Assembly (NCBI RefSeq): GCF_042242105.1
Contig: NC_092027.1
Location: 13,820,721 to 13,884,720, forward strand
Reading direction: 5' to 3'
DNA: 64,000 nucleotides
Source: Pempheris klunzingeri
Taxonomy: Eukaryota; Chordata; Actinopteri; Acropomatiformes; Pempheridae
Shown in pieces: positions 12,732 to 33,151 of this stretch (position 1 is the first letter of the stretch; the number at the start of each line of letters is the position of its first letter). A program made the translations under genes and the position numbers. The notes beneath the pieces were generated by a model, which did not search any database, had not been told where the DNA came from, and saw only the letters and a program-made list of their open reading frames with translations.

Positions 12732-13619
12732 CAGAGAGAGGCCGAGCACAGTGTGTCAGATTTTCGTTCCCACACTGCCTGTCTCCGTGTCTCAAGGGAT
12801 GGGCAGTCAATGAGAAGGCGCAAAGAAGGGGAGCGGTGCAGCGGGCCCGGTTGTCTCGGGCTTCCCCTGAATGTCTGGAGGAATTCAGCCCTTTCAGCGC
12901 CGGTGAAAAGCCCTCCTGTAGCCTGGCCACGGTGCACCTAATCCCGCCTTTGTCTGGGCCACGCACCGCCGCGGCGAGTCGCAGCTGCGGCACCGAACTG
13001 TCAAATGTCTCTGTCTGATCACCGAAAGGCAAATCCTCCTTCCTCATACTGGCGCACAATAAAGCTTCTAACACGTAGAACAAGTCAGTTACAGGTTTTT
13101 TCCCTTTGACCACAGCCAGTGGTTCAAGTGTAATTAATGATCGATGCTTTCAGCATATGACAGAAAATATCAGACCATCAGACGATTTAAGAGCACAGTT
13201 TGGTGATTGATTGATTGATTGATAGTCTTTTGAATGCAGTTGAAATGCAAATGTGTTAAAACACAGTGACTGTAGATGCCAAAAAGCAATAGACAGATCA
13301 GATCAGTACATTTTAAAACATCAGTGTCCACTTAAAATCAGCCCATCACAGCCCGGCAGGTTACCCACAGCAACATTTAAGTCTTTCAGCGCTGATAATA
13401 CAAAGATAATGTATTTGTCATTTTCCACATCAAGCAAATGCAGGTGTGATTTGATCCACGCACGTGCGCGCTTTTCTCGCACACGCACACATACACAAAA
13501 GCCTACACACGCGCAGGGTGGGACTCAGCGGACTTACCGTGAGCAGACAGGGGGATGATGACCATTGAGATGGTCAGCAGCACCTGCCAGGTCCCCAAAC
13601 GACCGTTACCGCGCGCCAT
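3948..13619 (-). CDS. cspg5: chondroitin sulfate proteoglycan 5 / neuroglycan C
   Basis: Five coding exons: 13538-13619, 8248-9025, 6948-7136, 6296-6458, 3948-4145; 1410 nt, 469 aa, phases match. Residues 1-28 are a signal peptide (MARGNGRLGTWQ start, VLLTISMVIIPL core). Exon 2 encodes the acidic ectodomain, including the family motif WTLSDFYDYLSPD, and the first half of an EGF-like domain (about residues 247-301, six Cys, FCLNGGVC core). Exon 3 finishes the EGF fold and carries the membrane helix (about 310-334) and a basic juxtamembrane stretch. Exon 4 (RPQS...NVRKLCDTPP...YYDNIICQ) matches the cytoplasmic segment that I recall as alternatively spliced in mammals. Exon 5 ends in MLQNNLV, the conserved C-terminus. 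Known role of the family: neural transmembrane EGF-family proteoglycan of neurite growth and synapses. Teleosts have two copies; I cannot say whether this is cspg5a or cspg5b. Adjacency to smarcc1 in the same orientation matches human. Confidence 0.95.
6462..6492. repeat. (GGT)n / (CCA)n microsatellite at the cspg5 exon 4 acceptor
   Basis: About nine GGT units on the plus strand. On the minus strand they read (CCA)n immediately before the CTGCAG acceptor of cspg5 exon 4, so the repeat takes the place of the usual polypyrimidine tract. Confidence 0.85.
9150..9290. repeat. fragment of a common fish interspersed repeat in cspg5 intron 1
   Basis: The segment containing GGTTCGACATTTTGGGAAAA, then TGCTTATTCGCATTTT and AGATCAATACCACTCTGACC, resembles a repeat I know from many teleost genomes. 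A related TTAGCCTAGCTTAGCATAAA piece occurs near 20,220 in this window. The family name is not certain. Confidence 0.5.
11710..11752. repeat. (GT)n microsatellite
   Basis: A run of about 21 GT units in cspg5 intron 1. Further GT or CA runs in the same intron lie at 10,919-10,949, 12,532-12,552 (followed by a G-run to about 12,576) and 12,701-12,730. Confidence 0.95.
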
Positions 13620-13798
13620 ACCGCGGGCTGTCCGTGTGACACGCTGCTGCGCCGTGTGATCCCGCTCCTCGTGCCGCCGGTCAGATTGTGTGTGGCTGTA
13701 CGTAATCCTCACAGCGGATCCTCCAAAGTTCAGATCTTCCCCGTTTTCGCCATGTCTCCGTTATTCTCCTCAACGTTTGGCCTCCCTCACAGCTGCTG

Positions 13799-13872
<74 letters not shown>

Positions 13873-14260
13873 CGCGCGCGTCTAAACCGTTTAACGGCTT
13901 GGGTTCGGGTCCATTGTACCGAGCCCGTGCCCTCTCCTCCACACCTTTAGCGCGCGCGTGTCACTCTGCGCTTTGGGGTCCGTCGGCAGCACCTCTAGGA
14001 GCTGTAGTAGTAATGCGCGCGACCGGAGGAGGGTCTGCAGACGAGATTTTAATGAGCCGGCTTCGTAGCTGCCTGCATGCGGTCCGTTAAGCCTTTTCCC
14101 TCTGGCTGCACGGGAGAGGAGCGACAAAGCGCGGCACGGCACGGCACGGCACGGCGAGCGCGCACGGTACGTATGGGTGTCAAGTGCGAGCACTCACACA
14201 CACTCACAGAGACACACGCACACCGTGCAAATGCTCGTCAGTGTCCAGCCTCAGCCTGAT
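13400..14260 (-). promoter_or_regulatory. cspg5: CpG-rich cspg5 promoter region and exon 1
   Basis: GC and CpG density rise sharply around the first coding exon. A CGGCA-type pentamer is tandemly repeated at about 14,131-14,155, and a compound (TA)n(TG)n microsatellite interrupts the region at 13,799-13,872. This is consistent with a CpG-island promoter for the minus-strand gene. No TATA box or defined start site was recognised. Confidence 0.5.
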
Positions 14261-14545
14261 ACAGCAGATGTAGTTAATGGCTGAGGGGGGGTCTAAGCAA
14301 GCGTCTGTTGTCACTGGAAGTCAATATGCTCCATTTATACCACAGATAATGTGTGTGAACATCATGTCCACATTGTGTGTGTGTGTCTCTCTGGGTGATG
14401 TTTGTGTGTCAGGGGGTTATTTGGGTGCGTGTTGCCTTTGGCCAGCAGAGAGAAGTACGTGTGTGCACATGGTGGTGAATAATCCTCTTATGGTCATATT
14501 GTGATATAGGCTCCAGACAAAGGCATCTGCTGCCCCCCCCCATCT

Positions 14546-14605
<60 letters not shown>

Positions 14606-14658
14606 CTCCTCTCTCTCACACACACACACACACTCTCTCTCTCACACACACACACACA

Positions 14659-14717
<59 letters not shown>

Positions 14718-15472
14718 ACATTGGCTTGACAAATGAGTTCACCCTCTGTACATATCCATGACCATTTCATACATTCTCCCCCTTCCTATAGTTTCTCCCT
14801 CTCCCCTTGCACACACATCCCTGCTCACACTGCCTTTGCACCACTACATTTGGCTATCTTCCCCTCGATCACCCTAAATACCATCATACAATTGCTTAAC
14901 TGCTGCTCTGTGACACTAATCCATTTCCCTGCTTCTCTGTCTCCTTTACTGTCACAAACAGCTAACAGAATGGCCTGCGTAGGCCTGAATACACGTTCCC
15001 CTCCTAAATGGGATTATGTCAAATACATTATGAAATAATTAAGACCAAATGCTCCATTCCTAGTGAACATTGCAGTTTCTTTCATTACTCATTGAATAGG
15101 GAGCGAATGATCCCACACCCTGCTGTGCAGAGCACCCCGCTGTCCCCATCAATTATCCTCAAAAAAAATTAAACACCAAATCTAAACTGAGTCCATATCT
15201 CAAATCCTCATTCGTAACAATGGAGGTGCGGGATTTTGAATGTGAAGGAGTTGGCAGGGTGGGAGAGGGAAAGATAGCGAAAGGGACAGTCACACGAGGG
15301 GAAGAGAGAGAGAGTGTGTGTGATTGGAATCAGGGGATGGACAGACATGGCCGAACAATGATGAGAAGGAGCTGGAGAGTGGTAGGGATGGAGAAACAGA
15401 AAAATGTTCACTGATGCACTGCCAAACAGAGCAGAACGAAATTGCTTCCGCACCCGCCTACCCCCCCCCCCC

Positions 15473-15535
<63 letters not shown>

Positions 15536-16980
15536 CTGCCATGATAAAAACAAACAAGCACGTAGACCCTATCTTTAAACTCTCACTCCTCCTGTAGTGA
15601 TTGAATGGATTCCAGTATCTGGCTTTTTGCAGGCAGGATGGTTAGTTTTCGACTGTACGGGGACAGAAGTCGGTTTTATTCTGTGCAGGATGAACAGATG
15701 GATCTTACTGAGAACCAGAGTGGAAGAATAGCACACCTTGGTCGACGCCAAGCTCCGTGCATGCATGTGTTTGTGCATGTTGTGCTCGGGCCACGTCGTT
15801 TTTTCCATCCTGTTCCTGTGTTGAGCCGTGAGGGGTGGACAGGATGTCCAAATCCCCTCCAGTGCAATCCCTGTGTGTGTCAGTGAGTGCGTCCAACATT
15901 GCAGCAGCCACCCCAGGGAGAAGAAGATGCTGCTTATTGAACTATATCCACACACATAAAGCCTGCAATATATATACGACTAACAATGAGCAGGTAGCAG
16001 AGTGCTGCCTTTTCAGAGCAGAAGAGTCACTTTTCATCTTTCATTGTGGACTGGAAGCTCATCTCGTCAATATACAGTGCAGCCCAACTTTGATCGCACT
16101 CTGAACTTCTCGCTTAGAACTCAACAAAGGCCTATAATCTCACAGCATCACAGTAAAATTGTTGTATCACATCTTATACCCAGCTGATGACTCTTGCCGT
16201 TTGCATTCAGCTGTTTGCATGTTTCGTCTGTTTTGGTAATGTCAGTGTGCATCAGTGTGTGTTTGTGTGTGTATTTCAAAATGTTTGCATACTATAACTA
16301 TGTTAAGAGCTCATCTGTGTGGGTTTACCTCCACACACTGAAGTTTCTGCTGATGCGACATGTCACCATCACACTGTTGAAGCATAAAACACAAATTAAA
16401 ATGACTCATGTACTCAAAATTCACTCAAACAGTAGCACAGCAGTTGCTCAAGGGGTAATTGTTAAAAAAAATTCAGATTTTTGAAAGGTTGCCAGGAGAT
16501 TGTGATGTAGAAACAGATCCTGCCCTTATTTCAACTCCAACAAATGTTGATGAGAGTTTGAAGAGCAGAGACATCACAAGTGAAAACCTTACTAACTCTA
16601 CATGTCAGTACAGTAATTAAGAGACTATAAATTGACCAGAAGTTTAATCTGTATGACTCGGTATAACACTCACAATGTGGAATGAAAACATAGGAGCATC
16701 AGTGATACAGTGAATCTAACTTAACAGGCTCACCTTTATATATCTGATACAGAATGAACTCAAGGTGATTTGATAAAGGGCGCAGTGCTGCCTCCAGGTG
16801 GCGATAAAGCCCAAGAGCTTTGTCTCACAGCAACATGCAGTTGGGCGTCTCACCTTTCCCTCTGCACTGGTCAAGGTGATCATACTGGCATTTGCAGTGT
16901 AAATGGTTGGATATACACATATTGGTTTAGAAATCAAGGAAATTAAGCAGAGCCCTGAGCACAAATACAGTTTGCTGAGC
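14261..16980. other. intergenic, microsatellite-rich, no gene seen
   Basis: Contains mixed (CA)n/(CT)n tracts at 14,550-14,720 and a C-run joined to (CA)n at about 15,461-15,531. Short open frames here are repeat-driven and lack splice context or family resemblance. Confidence 0.6.
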
Positions 16981-16985
16981 ACTCG

Positions 16986-17125
16986 AATTCAAGCACAGTA
17001 ACTGAAAATACCATGTAGGTCATTTTCCAGTTTCGCAACAGCGAAATTATATTGTTTTATCGTCTGATTATGGTGCCTGTCATGCATTCCCTATATAGAG
17101 GAATAGTGCTTTCATTCCCTATATA
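16986..17125 (+). repeat. left arm of a palindromic MITE-like element
   Basis: A 140-base arm beginning AATTCAAGCACAGTAACTGA and ending CATTCCCTATATA. It is a perfect reverse complement of 18,729-18,868. The CATTCCCTATATA motif occurs twice inside the arm. The arms contain no coding potential. Removing the Tc1 copy and one TA rebuilds an unbroken palindrome of about 278 bases. Confidence 0.9.
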
Positions 17126-18728
17126 CAGTGGGGCAAAAAAGTATTTAGTCAGCCACCAATTGTGCAAGTTCTCCCACTTAAAAAGATGAGAGAGGCCTGT
17201 CATTTTCATCATAGGTAAACTTCAACTATGAGAGACAGAATGGGGGGAAAGAATCCAGGAAATCACATTGTAGGATTTTTAATGAATTAATTGGTAAATT
17301 CCTCGGTAAAATAAGTATTTGGTCACCTACAAACAAGCAAGATTTCTGGCTCTCACAGACCTGTAACTTCTTCTTTAAGAGGCTCCTCTGTCCTCCACTC
17401 GTTACCTGTGTTAATGGCACCTGTTTGAACTCGTTATCAGTATGAAAGACACCTGTCCACAACCTCAAACAGTCACACTCCAAACTCCACTATGGCCAAG
17501 ACCAAAGAGCTGTCAAAGGACACCAGAAACAAAATTGTAGACCTGCACCAGGCTGGGAAGACTGAATCTGCAATAGGTAAGCAGCTTGGTGTGAAGAAAT
17601 CAACTGTAGGAGCAATTATTAGAAAATGGAAGACATACAAGACCACTGATAATCTCCCTCGATCTGGGGCTCCACGCAAGATCGCACCCCATGGGGTCAA
17701 AATGATAACAAGAACGGTGAGCAAAAATCCCAGAACCACACGGGGGGACCTAGTGAATGACCTGCAGAGAGCTGGGACCAAAGTAACAAAGGCTACCATC
17801 AGTAACACACTACGCCACCAGGGACTCAAATCCTGCAGTGCCAGACGTGTCCCCCTGCTTAAGCCAGTACATGTCCAGGCCCGTCTGAAGTTTGCTAGAG
17901 AGCATTTGGATGATCCAGAAGAGGATTGGGAGAATGTCATATGGTTAGATGAAACCAAAATAGAACTTTTTGGTAAAAACTCAACTTGTCGTGTTTGGAG
18001 GAGAAAGAATGCTGAGTTGCATCCAAAGAACACCATACCTACTGTGAAGCATGGGGGTGGAAACATCATGCTTTGGGGCTGTTTTTCTGCAAAGGGACCA
18101 GGATGACTGATCCGTGTAAAGGAAAGAATGAATGGGGCCATGTATCGTGAGATTTTGTGAAAACCTCCTTCCATCAGCAAGGGCATTGAAGATGAAACAT
18201 GGCTGGGTCTTTCAGCATGACAGTGATCCCAAACACACCGCCCGGGCAACGAAGGAGTGGCTTCGTAAGAAGCATTTCAAGGTCCTGGAGTGGCCTCGCC
18301 AGTCTCCAGATCTCAACCCCATCGAAAATCTTTGGAGGGAGTTGAAAGTCTGTGTTGCCCAGCGACAGCCCCAAAACATCACTGCTCTAGAGGAGACCTG
18401 CATGGAGGAATGGGCCAAAATACCAGCAACAGTGTGTGAAAATCTTGTGAAAACTTACAGAAAACGTTTGACCTCTGTCATTGCCAACAAAGGGTATATA
18501 ACAAAGTATTGAGATGAACTTTTGTTATTGACCAAATACTTATTTTCCACCATAATTTGCAAATAAATTCTTTAAAAATCCTACAATGTGATTTCCTGGA
18601 TTCTTTCCCCCCATTCTGTCTTTCATAGTTGAAGTATACCTATGATGAAAATTACAGGCCTCTCTCATCTTTTTAAGTGGGAGAACTTGCACAATTGGTG
18701 GCTGACTAAATACTTTTTTGCCCCACTG
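17126..18728 (+). mobile_element. Tc1/mariner transposon, copy 1
   Basis: About 1.6 kb, starting CAGTGGGGCAAAAAAGTATT and ending with its inverted copy, flanked on both sides by TA target duplications. Long terminal inverted repeats contain the conserved AGCCACCAATTGTGCAAGTT segment. It carries one broken transposase gene. It lies between cspg5 and the micropeptide gene, inserted in the centre of a palindrome. A nearly identical second copy lies at 61,866-63,453 in the opposite orientation. Confidence 0.95.
17492..18512 (+). pseudogene. Tc1 transposase, inactivated (stop plus frameshift)
   Basis: The N-terminal half (17,492 onward, [20 protein letters not shown]) holds the paired-type helix-turn-helix DNA-binding domain ([13 protein letters not shown]) and the first catalytic Asp region ([11 protein letters not shown]). 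A premature stop follows SAKGPG at about 18,104-18,106. After MYREIL the frame is lost at about 18,157-18,160, and the C-terminal half resumes in another frame with the second Asp ([12 protein letters not shown]) and the Glu ([14 protein letters not shown]), the DD34E pattern of Tc1 transposases. The product cannot be made intact. The same frameshift is present in copy 2. Confidence 0.93.
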
Positions 18729-18868
18729 TATATAGGGAATGAAAGCACTATTCCTCTATATAGGGAATGCATGACAGGCACCATAATCAGACGATAAAAC
18801 AATATAATTTCGCTGTTGCGAAACTGGAAAATGACCTACATGGTATTTTCAGTTACTGTGCTTGAATT
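18729..18868 (-). repeat. right arm of the palindromic MITE-like element
   Basis: Exact reverse complement, as far as I can read, of 16,986-17,125. No clear target-site duplication was found outside the two arms. The arm ends 36 bases before the TATA box of the downstream micropeptide gene. Confidence 0.9.
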
Positions 18869-18904
18869 GCAGCAATGCGCTGGACCACACCTTTTAAGCA
18901 GCCC

Positions 18905-18910
18905 TATAAA
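18905..18910 (+). promoter_or_regulatory. TATA box of the micropeptide gene
   Basis: TATAAA followed by GGGG, in a CCCTATAAAGGGG context. A transcription start 25-30 bases downstream would fall near 18,935, giving a 5' leader of about 45 bases before the ATG at 18,982. Confidence 0.6.
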
Positions 18911-18981
18911 GGGGCCAAACAGAAATTAGACACAATTCTTCGCTTTGACTTGGTACACAACTATTAAGAGAGGGATAAAAC

Positions 18982-21900
18982 ATGGGCGTGACTGTGTAAG
19001 TAACTTTACCTTCAATTTAATACAGATAATATAGGGTCTATTTTTTAAGAAGCATTACTGTCTGGGTTTCCGATAAAAACGGTCTTACAATGGATGTTCA
19101 AACAAACAAGTCAATTTTCTCATGAGGTACAATGTTTGATTTAATAATGGTTGCATAATTTTAGTGTTGTAATGTAATGTTATTTCGTGTTGTAATTTAA
19201 AATGAATTAAAGCTGCAAGCAGCGTTGGAGGGCCCTCGCACCTCCGTTGCGTGCGGCGGCTCCGTCCTGTTGCTGGACTCCAACCCTTCCACGCGATAAA
19301 ACAGGGATTTTACCGAACAGAACATCAGTGCTTCTCTTCTACAGCTGACTCAATCAGTGAGTTTGTTTATGTCATTGTGTTACTTCGATGCTTGTAATGG
19401 TTAGTTTGGATCCAAAGAAATATTTATGTAGCACACAACAACACACACATACTAACCGAATGAGGCAGCAGCAGAGCAGCAGCTTCCTGTGTTCTGTGTG
19501 GTAAAATCCCTGTTTTAGTGAATGTAGTCTGGTGTGTGTGCAGAGAGCGATATAACGGCTGTTTGTGGTTAAACCAAAAGGATCTTCCAGGTCTCTCTCT
19601 GTAGGGATCCTTTCCATGATGCTGTCACACACTTAGAATAACACTCTGAGCCTGTCAGTGGATCAAACAAGCACTTTTAGTGGACCTACTGTGATCAGGT
19701 GCAGTTGGCAGTCGACTGAGGCAAACTGGACCAATTTTTTTCATTAAAGTTCCACTTTAATGTCTGACTGAGCTGCAGTGAAACGAGGAAAGCTTCAGTG
19801 TGACTGCAGGATTAGTTGGTTCTGTCATGAGGAAACCAGCTGGAGGTTCCTGCAGGGAGACTCTGACCCATGTGACGATGTGACACCTCATCGCTTCACA
19901 CCGTCGCATACTAAGAGCAGAAGATGGGCCGCATGTGTCGTACATCCTGATCACACACCTGAACACAACACAAGCTGATTTGTAACGCTGCAGTAGGAAA
20001 TATTACATTATAATTCTGGTTGAAATAACCCATTTTGTCACTACAATATTTATTTGAAGGTTTCCTTTAAAAACAAATGTGTCTGAGTGCTGTTCCCTTT
20101 GTGTTTAGATTTTTTTTGGCCTGTAAATGCACCAGTGATAATATCTAATTATATGAAAACACACTTTGTCCGTGACTACTCAATTTAAAAGAAGAGCTGG
20201 AGCTGGAGGCAGGACGTGGTTAGCCTAGCTTAGCATAAAGAGTGGAAGCAGGGGGAAACAGCCAGCCTGGATCTGTCCAGAGTTCAAAAACACACCTGTG
20301 AACACCTCTTAAACTCATAGACGAAAACACGTTGTGTCTGGGTTGAGTGTGAACACAAACAGAAATGTAAAAATAACACAGTGGTTTCAGGGTGAGTTAC
20401 GTGCTGGAGTGACCTCATCTCACTCTTGGAGAGAAAGCTAAATAGCACATTTCTGAAAATGTTGAACTGTTTCTTCATGCTACAATTAGACAATTAAATT
20501 AAAATGACATGTCATTTTATTATATGATACATATTATAATGTTATAATATATATATATTTATGTGCAACATTAAATCAGATCAGATCAGCTGATACTCAG
20601 TAAACAGTCCTTGATTGTATCCCAGTATGATATGAACAGTAAGACACCAGTCTGAAGAGTTCTGAACGATGCTCTACAGAGGAACAACTACACAGGAAAT
20701 CAATATTTAATTTCTAATTTAAGTTTTTATTTCAAATTATTTCAGATTTTTTGTTTGTTTGTTTTTTGTATGTTGGATAAACCGGAGCACCCGGAGAAAA
20801 CCAGTTTAAACACAGAGGAACAGATCAGATCCTGACAGACGGATCGCTCCCGTCTGTAAATCGCCAAAAATGCGTGAAAAATCCAATACAGCCTGTCCGT
20901 CCTTGGGAGCTGGATCTCTCCTTCACTGTGGTGCTCCCGGAGGTTTCTCTTTTCCCACTGGGTTTTTTGAGTTTTTCCTTCCCGAAGAAGGAGGGTCATA
21001 AAGATCCACCGGACTGATCCATTGGCCTCATCGACTGCTGGACTCTTTATTAGATTGTTTGTTCGCTTACACTTGTTTATTTCAGTGAACTTTGTAAAGC
21101 ACTATGAGACACTCTGTTGTGATATTGGGCTATACAAATAAAATTGAATTGAAAATTGAATTGAATATGGCCGACTTCCTGTTGGGTTGAGGTCATCGCT
21201 CCAAGAGACTTTTTGTGTTAGTCCTGAAGAGATACATGAACCCACCGAATTTCGTACATGTACATAAAACGCAGTTCCGGGGCTGAGTTTAGGTGGCACT
21301 ACAGAGCCATTTTGTCACACCCATTTGCGAAACCTGTGAAATACGTAATTTTTCACCACAACTGAATTTTCTGCAAACTTTCATGACTTTTTGTGCATGT
21401 TTAGGCCCCCAAAAATGCAATTCATTTGCCTAAAAAAGAAGAAGAAGAATAATTCCTTGCATTTCAACTATGTTTTTGGCCCCCTGGTCTCCTGGTTTTT
21501 TTCATTTCACGTATTTTTTCGAGGCCTACCTGCTCGAGGCCTATGAGGTCCGTACACCTCTTGGTTCTTGGGTACTGGCCCGTTTCCTCCCTTGCACATT
21601 TTTCCCCCACGCAGTTTCAATAGGGTCCTCGCACCGCTTAGTGCTCGGGCCCTAATTAGCAGTGTTTGAGGCCATCAGCTGTGTGATGCTGCACATGGCC
21701 ACAGGGTTTCTTTGCTGACATACTGAGCTCACAATGAGAGTGCTGATGTTCATTCAGCAAGTATAATGTTTAACCTGCGTATCCATCATCAGGTCAAATA
21801 CGAAAATATGATTATCAAAGATATAATACAGTCAAGCCAGGGAGGAACATTGTCTGTCCCAAATGTCATGGCATAAATAATATCACATGCAGTCATGCTG

Positions 21901-22215
21901 CTCTGAGTGAGTACAGATTCTGACTGATTCTCACTCCCTTTTTAGGGCATCTTTGAATTTTATGGAATTTTCTTTGGTGAGTTTGTCAATAACCACCCCT
22001 GGTTTGTTGATTATAATTGGAATTGTGGCTGTGGCAGCCATAGCAGCAGTGTTAGTGCACGCTCATCTTGGTAAGTAATTCAACAATCGCTCCAGAGGTC
22101 TGTTTTGTCAGAATAACACAAGTAAACTGCATTATGTTTAAATGCTAATTGTAATAATATCAGTTAGTGTCAGTGTTTTTCCTTCTTTTTTGCAGAAAAG
22201 CGACTGACAAGTTAA
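18982..22215 (+). CDS. unrecognised 52-aa single-pass membrane micropeptide, three exons
   Basis: I do not recognise the product. Coding exons: 18982-18995 (ATGGGCGTGACTGT, then GTAAGTAA donor), 21946-22070, 22196-22215; 159 nt, 52 aa. Exon 1 leaves two bases and exon 2 begins with the one base that completes a Val codon; exon 2 leaves one base and exon 3 supplies two. The start context is AAAACATGG. Exon 2 has a branch-like CTGAC and CTCACTCCCTTTTTAG acceptor and a GTAAGTAA donor. Exon 3 has a pyrimidine-rich TTTTTTGCAG acceptor. The protein begins MGVTVASLNFMEF. Its hydrophobic helix runs from about residue 23 to 46 (TPGLLIIIGIVAVA then AIAAVLVHAHL), and it ends EKRLTS, so the basic end is probably cytosolic. 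A TATA box precedes it and AATAAA follows the stop. Alternatives: only exons 2-3 are real with a start at 21,962 (42 aa), or these are the last exons of a longer membrane protein. Confidence 0.6.
19205..21660 (+). mobile_element. large composite fish interspersed repeat in intron 1 of the micropeptide gene
   Basis: Begins near AAAGCTGCAAGCAGCGTTGG (AGGGCCCTCGCACC follows) and ends near GGGTCCTCGCACCGCTTAGT (GCTCGGGCCCTAATTA follows), sequences I associate with widespread teleost repeats. Inside are a TTAGCCTAGCTTAGCATAAA fragment at about 20,220 and a retrotransposon-like tail at 21,090-21,165 (GGGCTATACAAATAAAATTG with ATTGAA repeats). No intact open frame is present. The class is uncertain and it may be several nested elements. 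Confidence 0.55.
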
Positions 22216-22248
22216 TTCATCAAATCACTGATGGAGGGACAACACTGC

Positions 22249-22254
22249 AATAAA
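22249..22254 (+). terminator. poly(A) signal of the micropeptide gene
   Basis: AATAAA, 34 bases after the TAA stop at 22,213-22,215. This is a compact 3' untranslated region that fits the small gene. Confidence 0.55.
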
Positions 22255-22799
22255 AGCAAAGATGGCAGACTCACTGATTACTCTTCCTGTTTTTCCGGAG
22301 TTAACCAAGGCAGTTATTGGAATGATCGCACTGGATGCCACTGATCTGATCAAAATGCAATCTAAGATAGCATGTGTTTCTGTAAGACACACGGTTTCTC
22401 ATACTTGGCTATGTGTTACTGAAGGGGAACCAGGAATCAGCTGACAAGAAGAAAAGTGGATAACCAGAAGCTTTAGAGAATGCAAAGACAAGGAACATAT
22501 TTTAGTTATTATTCCCTCACTTTGTTTAAACACGCCACACAATGTGTCTTAGAGAAGTGCCACATATGTAATTTGCTTTTATAAAACTTGAATGAACACG
22601 TATGATGTTATTGAAAACAAAAATGAATGCAACTGGATTCCCTCACTGTGCTTAATGAATGGGCAATTAGTCCAAACTTTTTGTACATTCAGTGCACAAG
22701 AGGGACACAGGGAAATGAAAAGTAATGTTATTGTTGTTGTATAGCTGCTGGGTACTTGGAAATGTTCCATGAGCACACATGCACAAACACACTAATGCT

Positions 22800-23020
22800 T
22801 GTCTTTCTGTAGTTGTGAGGGCACTCATTACTAAAATACACTCTCTAGCCCCTTAGCCTAAGCTGAACTGAAGTCTAAACTTGACCTTAAAACCAAGTTT
22901 TAACCCTCAAATGCCTCTTTGAAGTTGTGAGGATCAGGCAAATTGTCCTCACGATGCCGGAATGTCCTCACAACAATGGTTTAAACCCAACATTTGTTCT
23001 CATAACTATATAAAGAAGTG
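22800..23020. repeat. probable fish interspersed repeat with GTCCTCAC motifs
   Basis: CTAAACTTGACCTTAAAACC, TTTTAACCCTCAAATGCC, and repeated TTGTCCTCACGATGCC and ATGTCCTCACAACAATGG motifs resemble a common teleost repeat. No coding potential seen. Confidence 0.4.
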
Positions 23021-23087
23021 TTTGTGCACACACACACATACGTGTAAGACTAGAACAAACGATAAATTCAGTTTCATGTAAAACAAC

Positions 23088-23093
23088 TTTAAT
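23088..23093 (-). terminator. smarcc1: candidate smarcc1 poly(A) signal (ATTAAA)
   Basis: Reads ATTAAA on the minus strand, about 250 bases past the smarcc1 stop codon. Confidence 0.35.
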
Positions 23094-23343
23094 GAGCTGA
23101 GTTCAATCTTCAGATTTCTCAACTCCGGCATCAGAGCACAAATATTTCACAGATGTAAGACGGACTGAGCCGTTGACCAAATACACATCAACTGTGTGTT
23201 TATGCGTTTGTGTGTCTGTCAGTCTATAAACATGTGACTTCTGAAGAGTTAGACCTGAACATTTATGCCAGTGTTACATTTTGATGTGTGTCTGCTCCCG
23301 GTTGAAGGAGGATTCATGTACTTGTCTTGTTTGTCTGGTCAGT

Positions 23344-33151
<9,808 letters not shown>

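Noticed and set aside
12494-13113. Several overlapping frames of 90-170 codons on both strands
   Set aside because: They run through GT and G microsatellites inside cspg5 intron 1, with no splice context or family resemblance.
17473-18249. Long open frame antisense to the Tc1 transposase (and the matching one at 62,331-63,107)
   Set aside because: Shadow frames of the transposase; they appear in both copies only because the copies are near identical.
21887-21945. Alternative start ATG at 21,887 for the micropeptide with a GTGAGT donor at 21,907
   Set aside because: The frame would join exon 2 in phase, but the intron would be only 39 bases, below what vertebrate splicing normally accepts, and the TATA/ATG exon at 18.9 kb fits better.
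22262-22444. 60-codon plus-strand frame just after the micropeptide poly(A) signal
   Set aside because: It starts downstream of the AATAAA, has no own promoter or splice support, and its composition is not distinctive.
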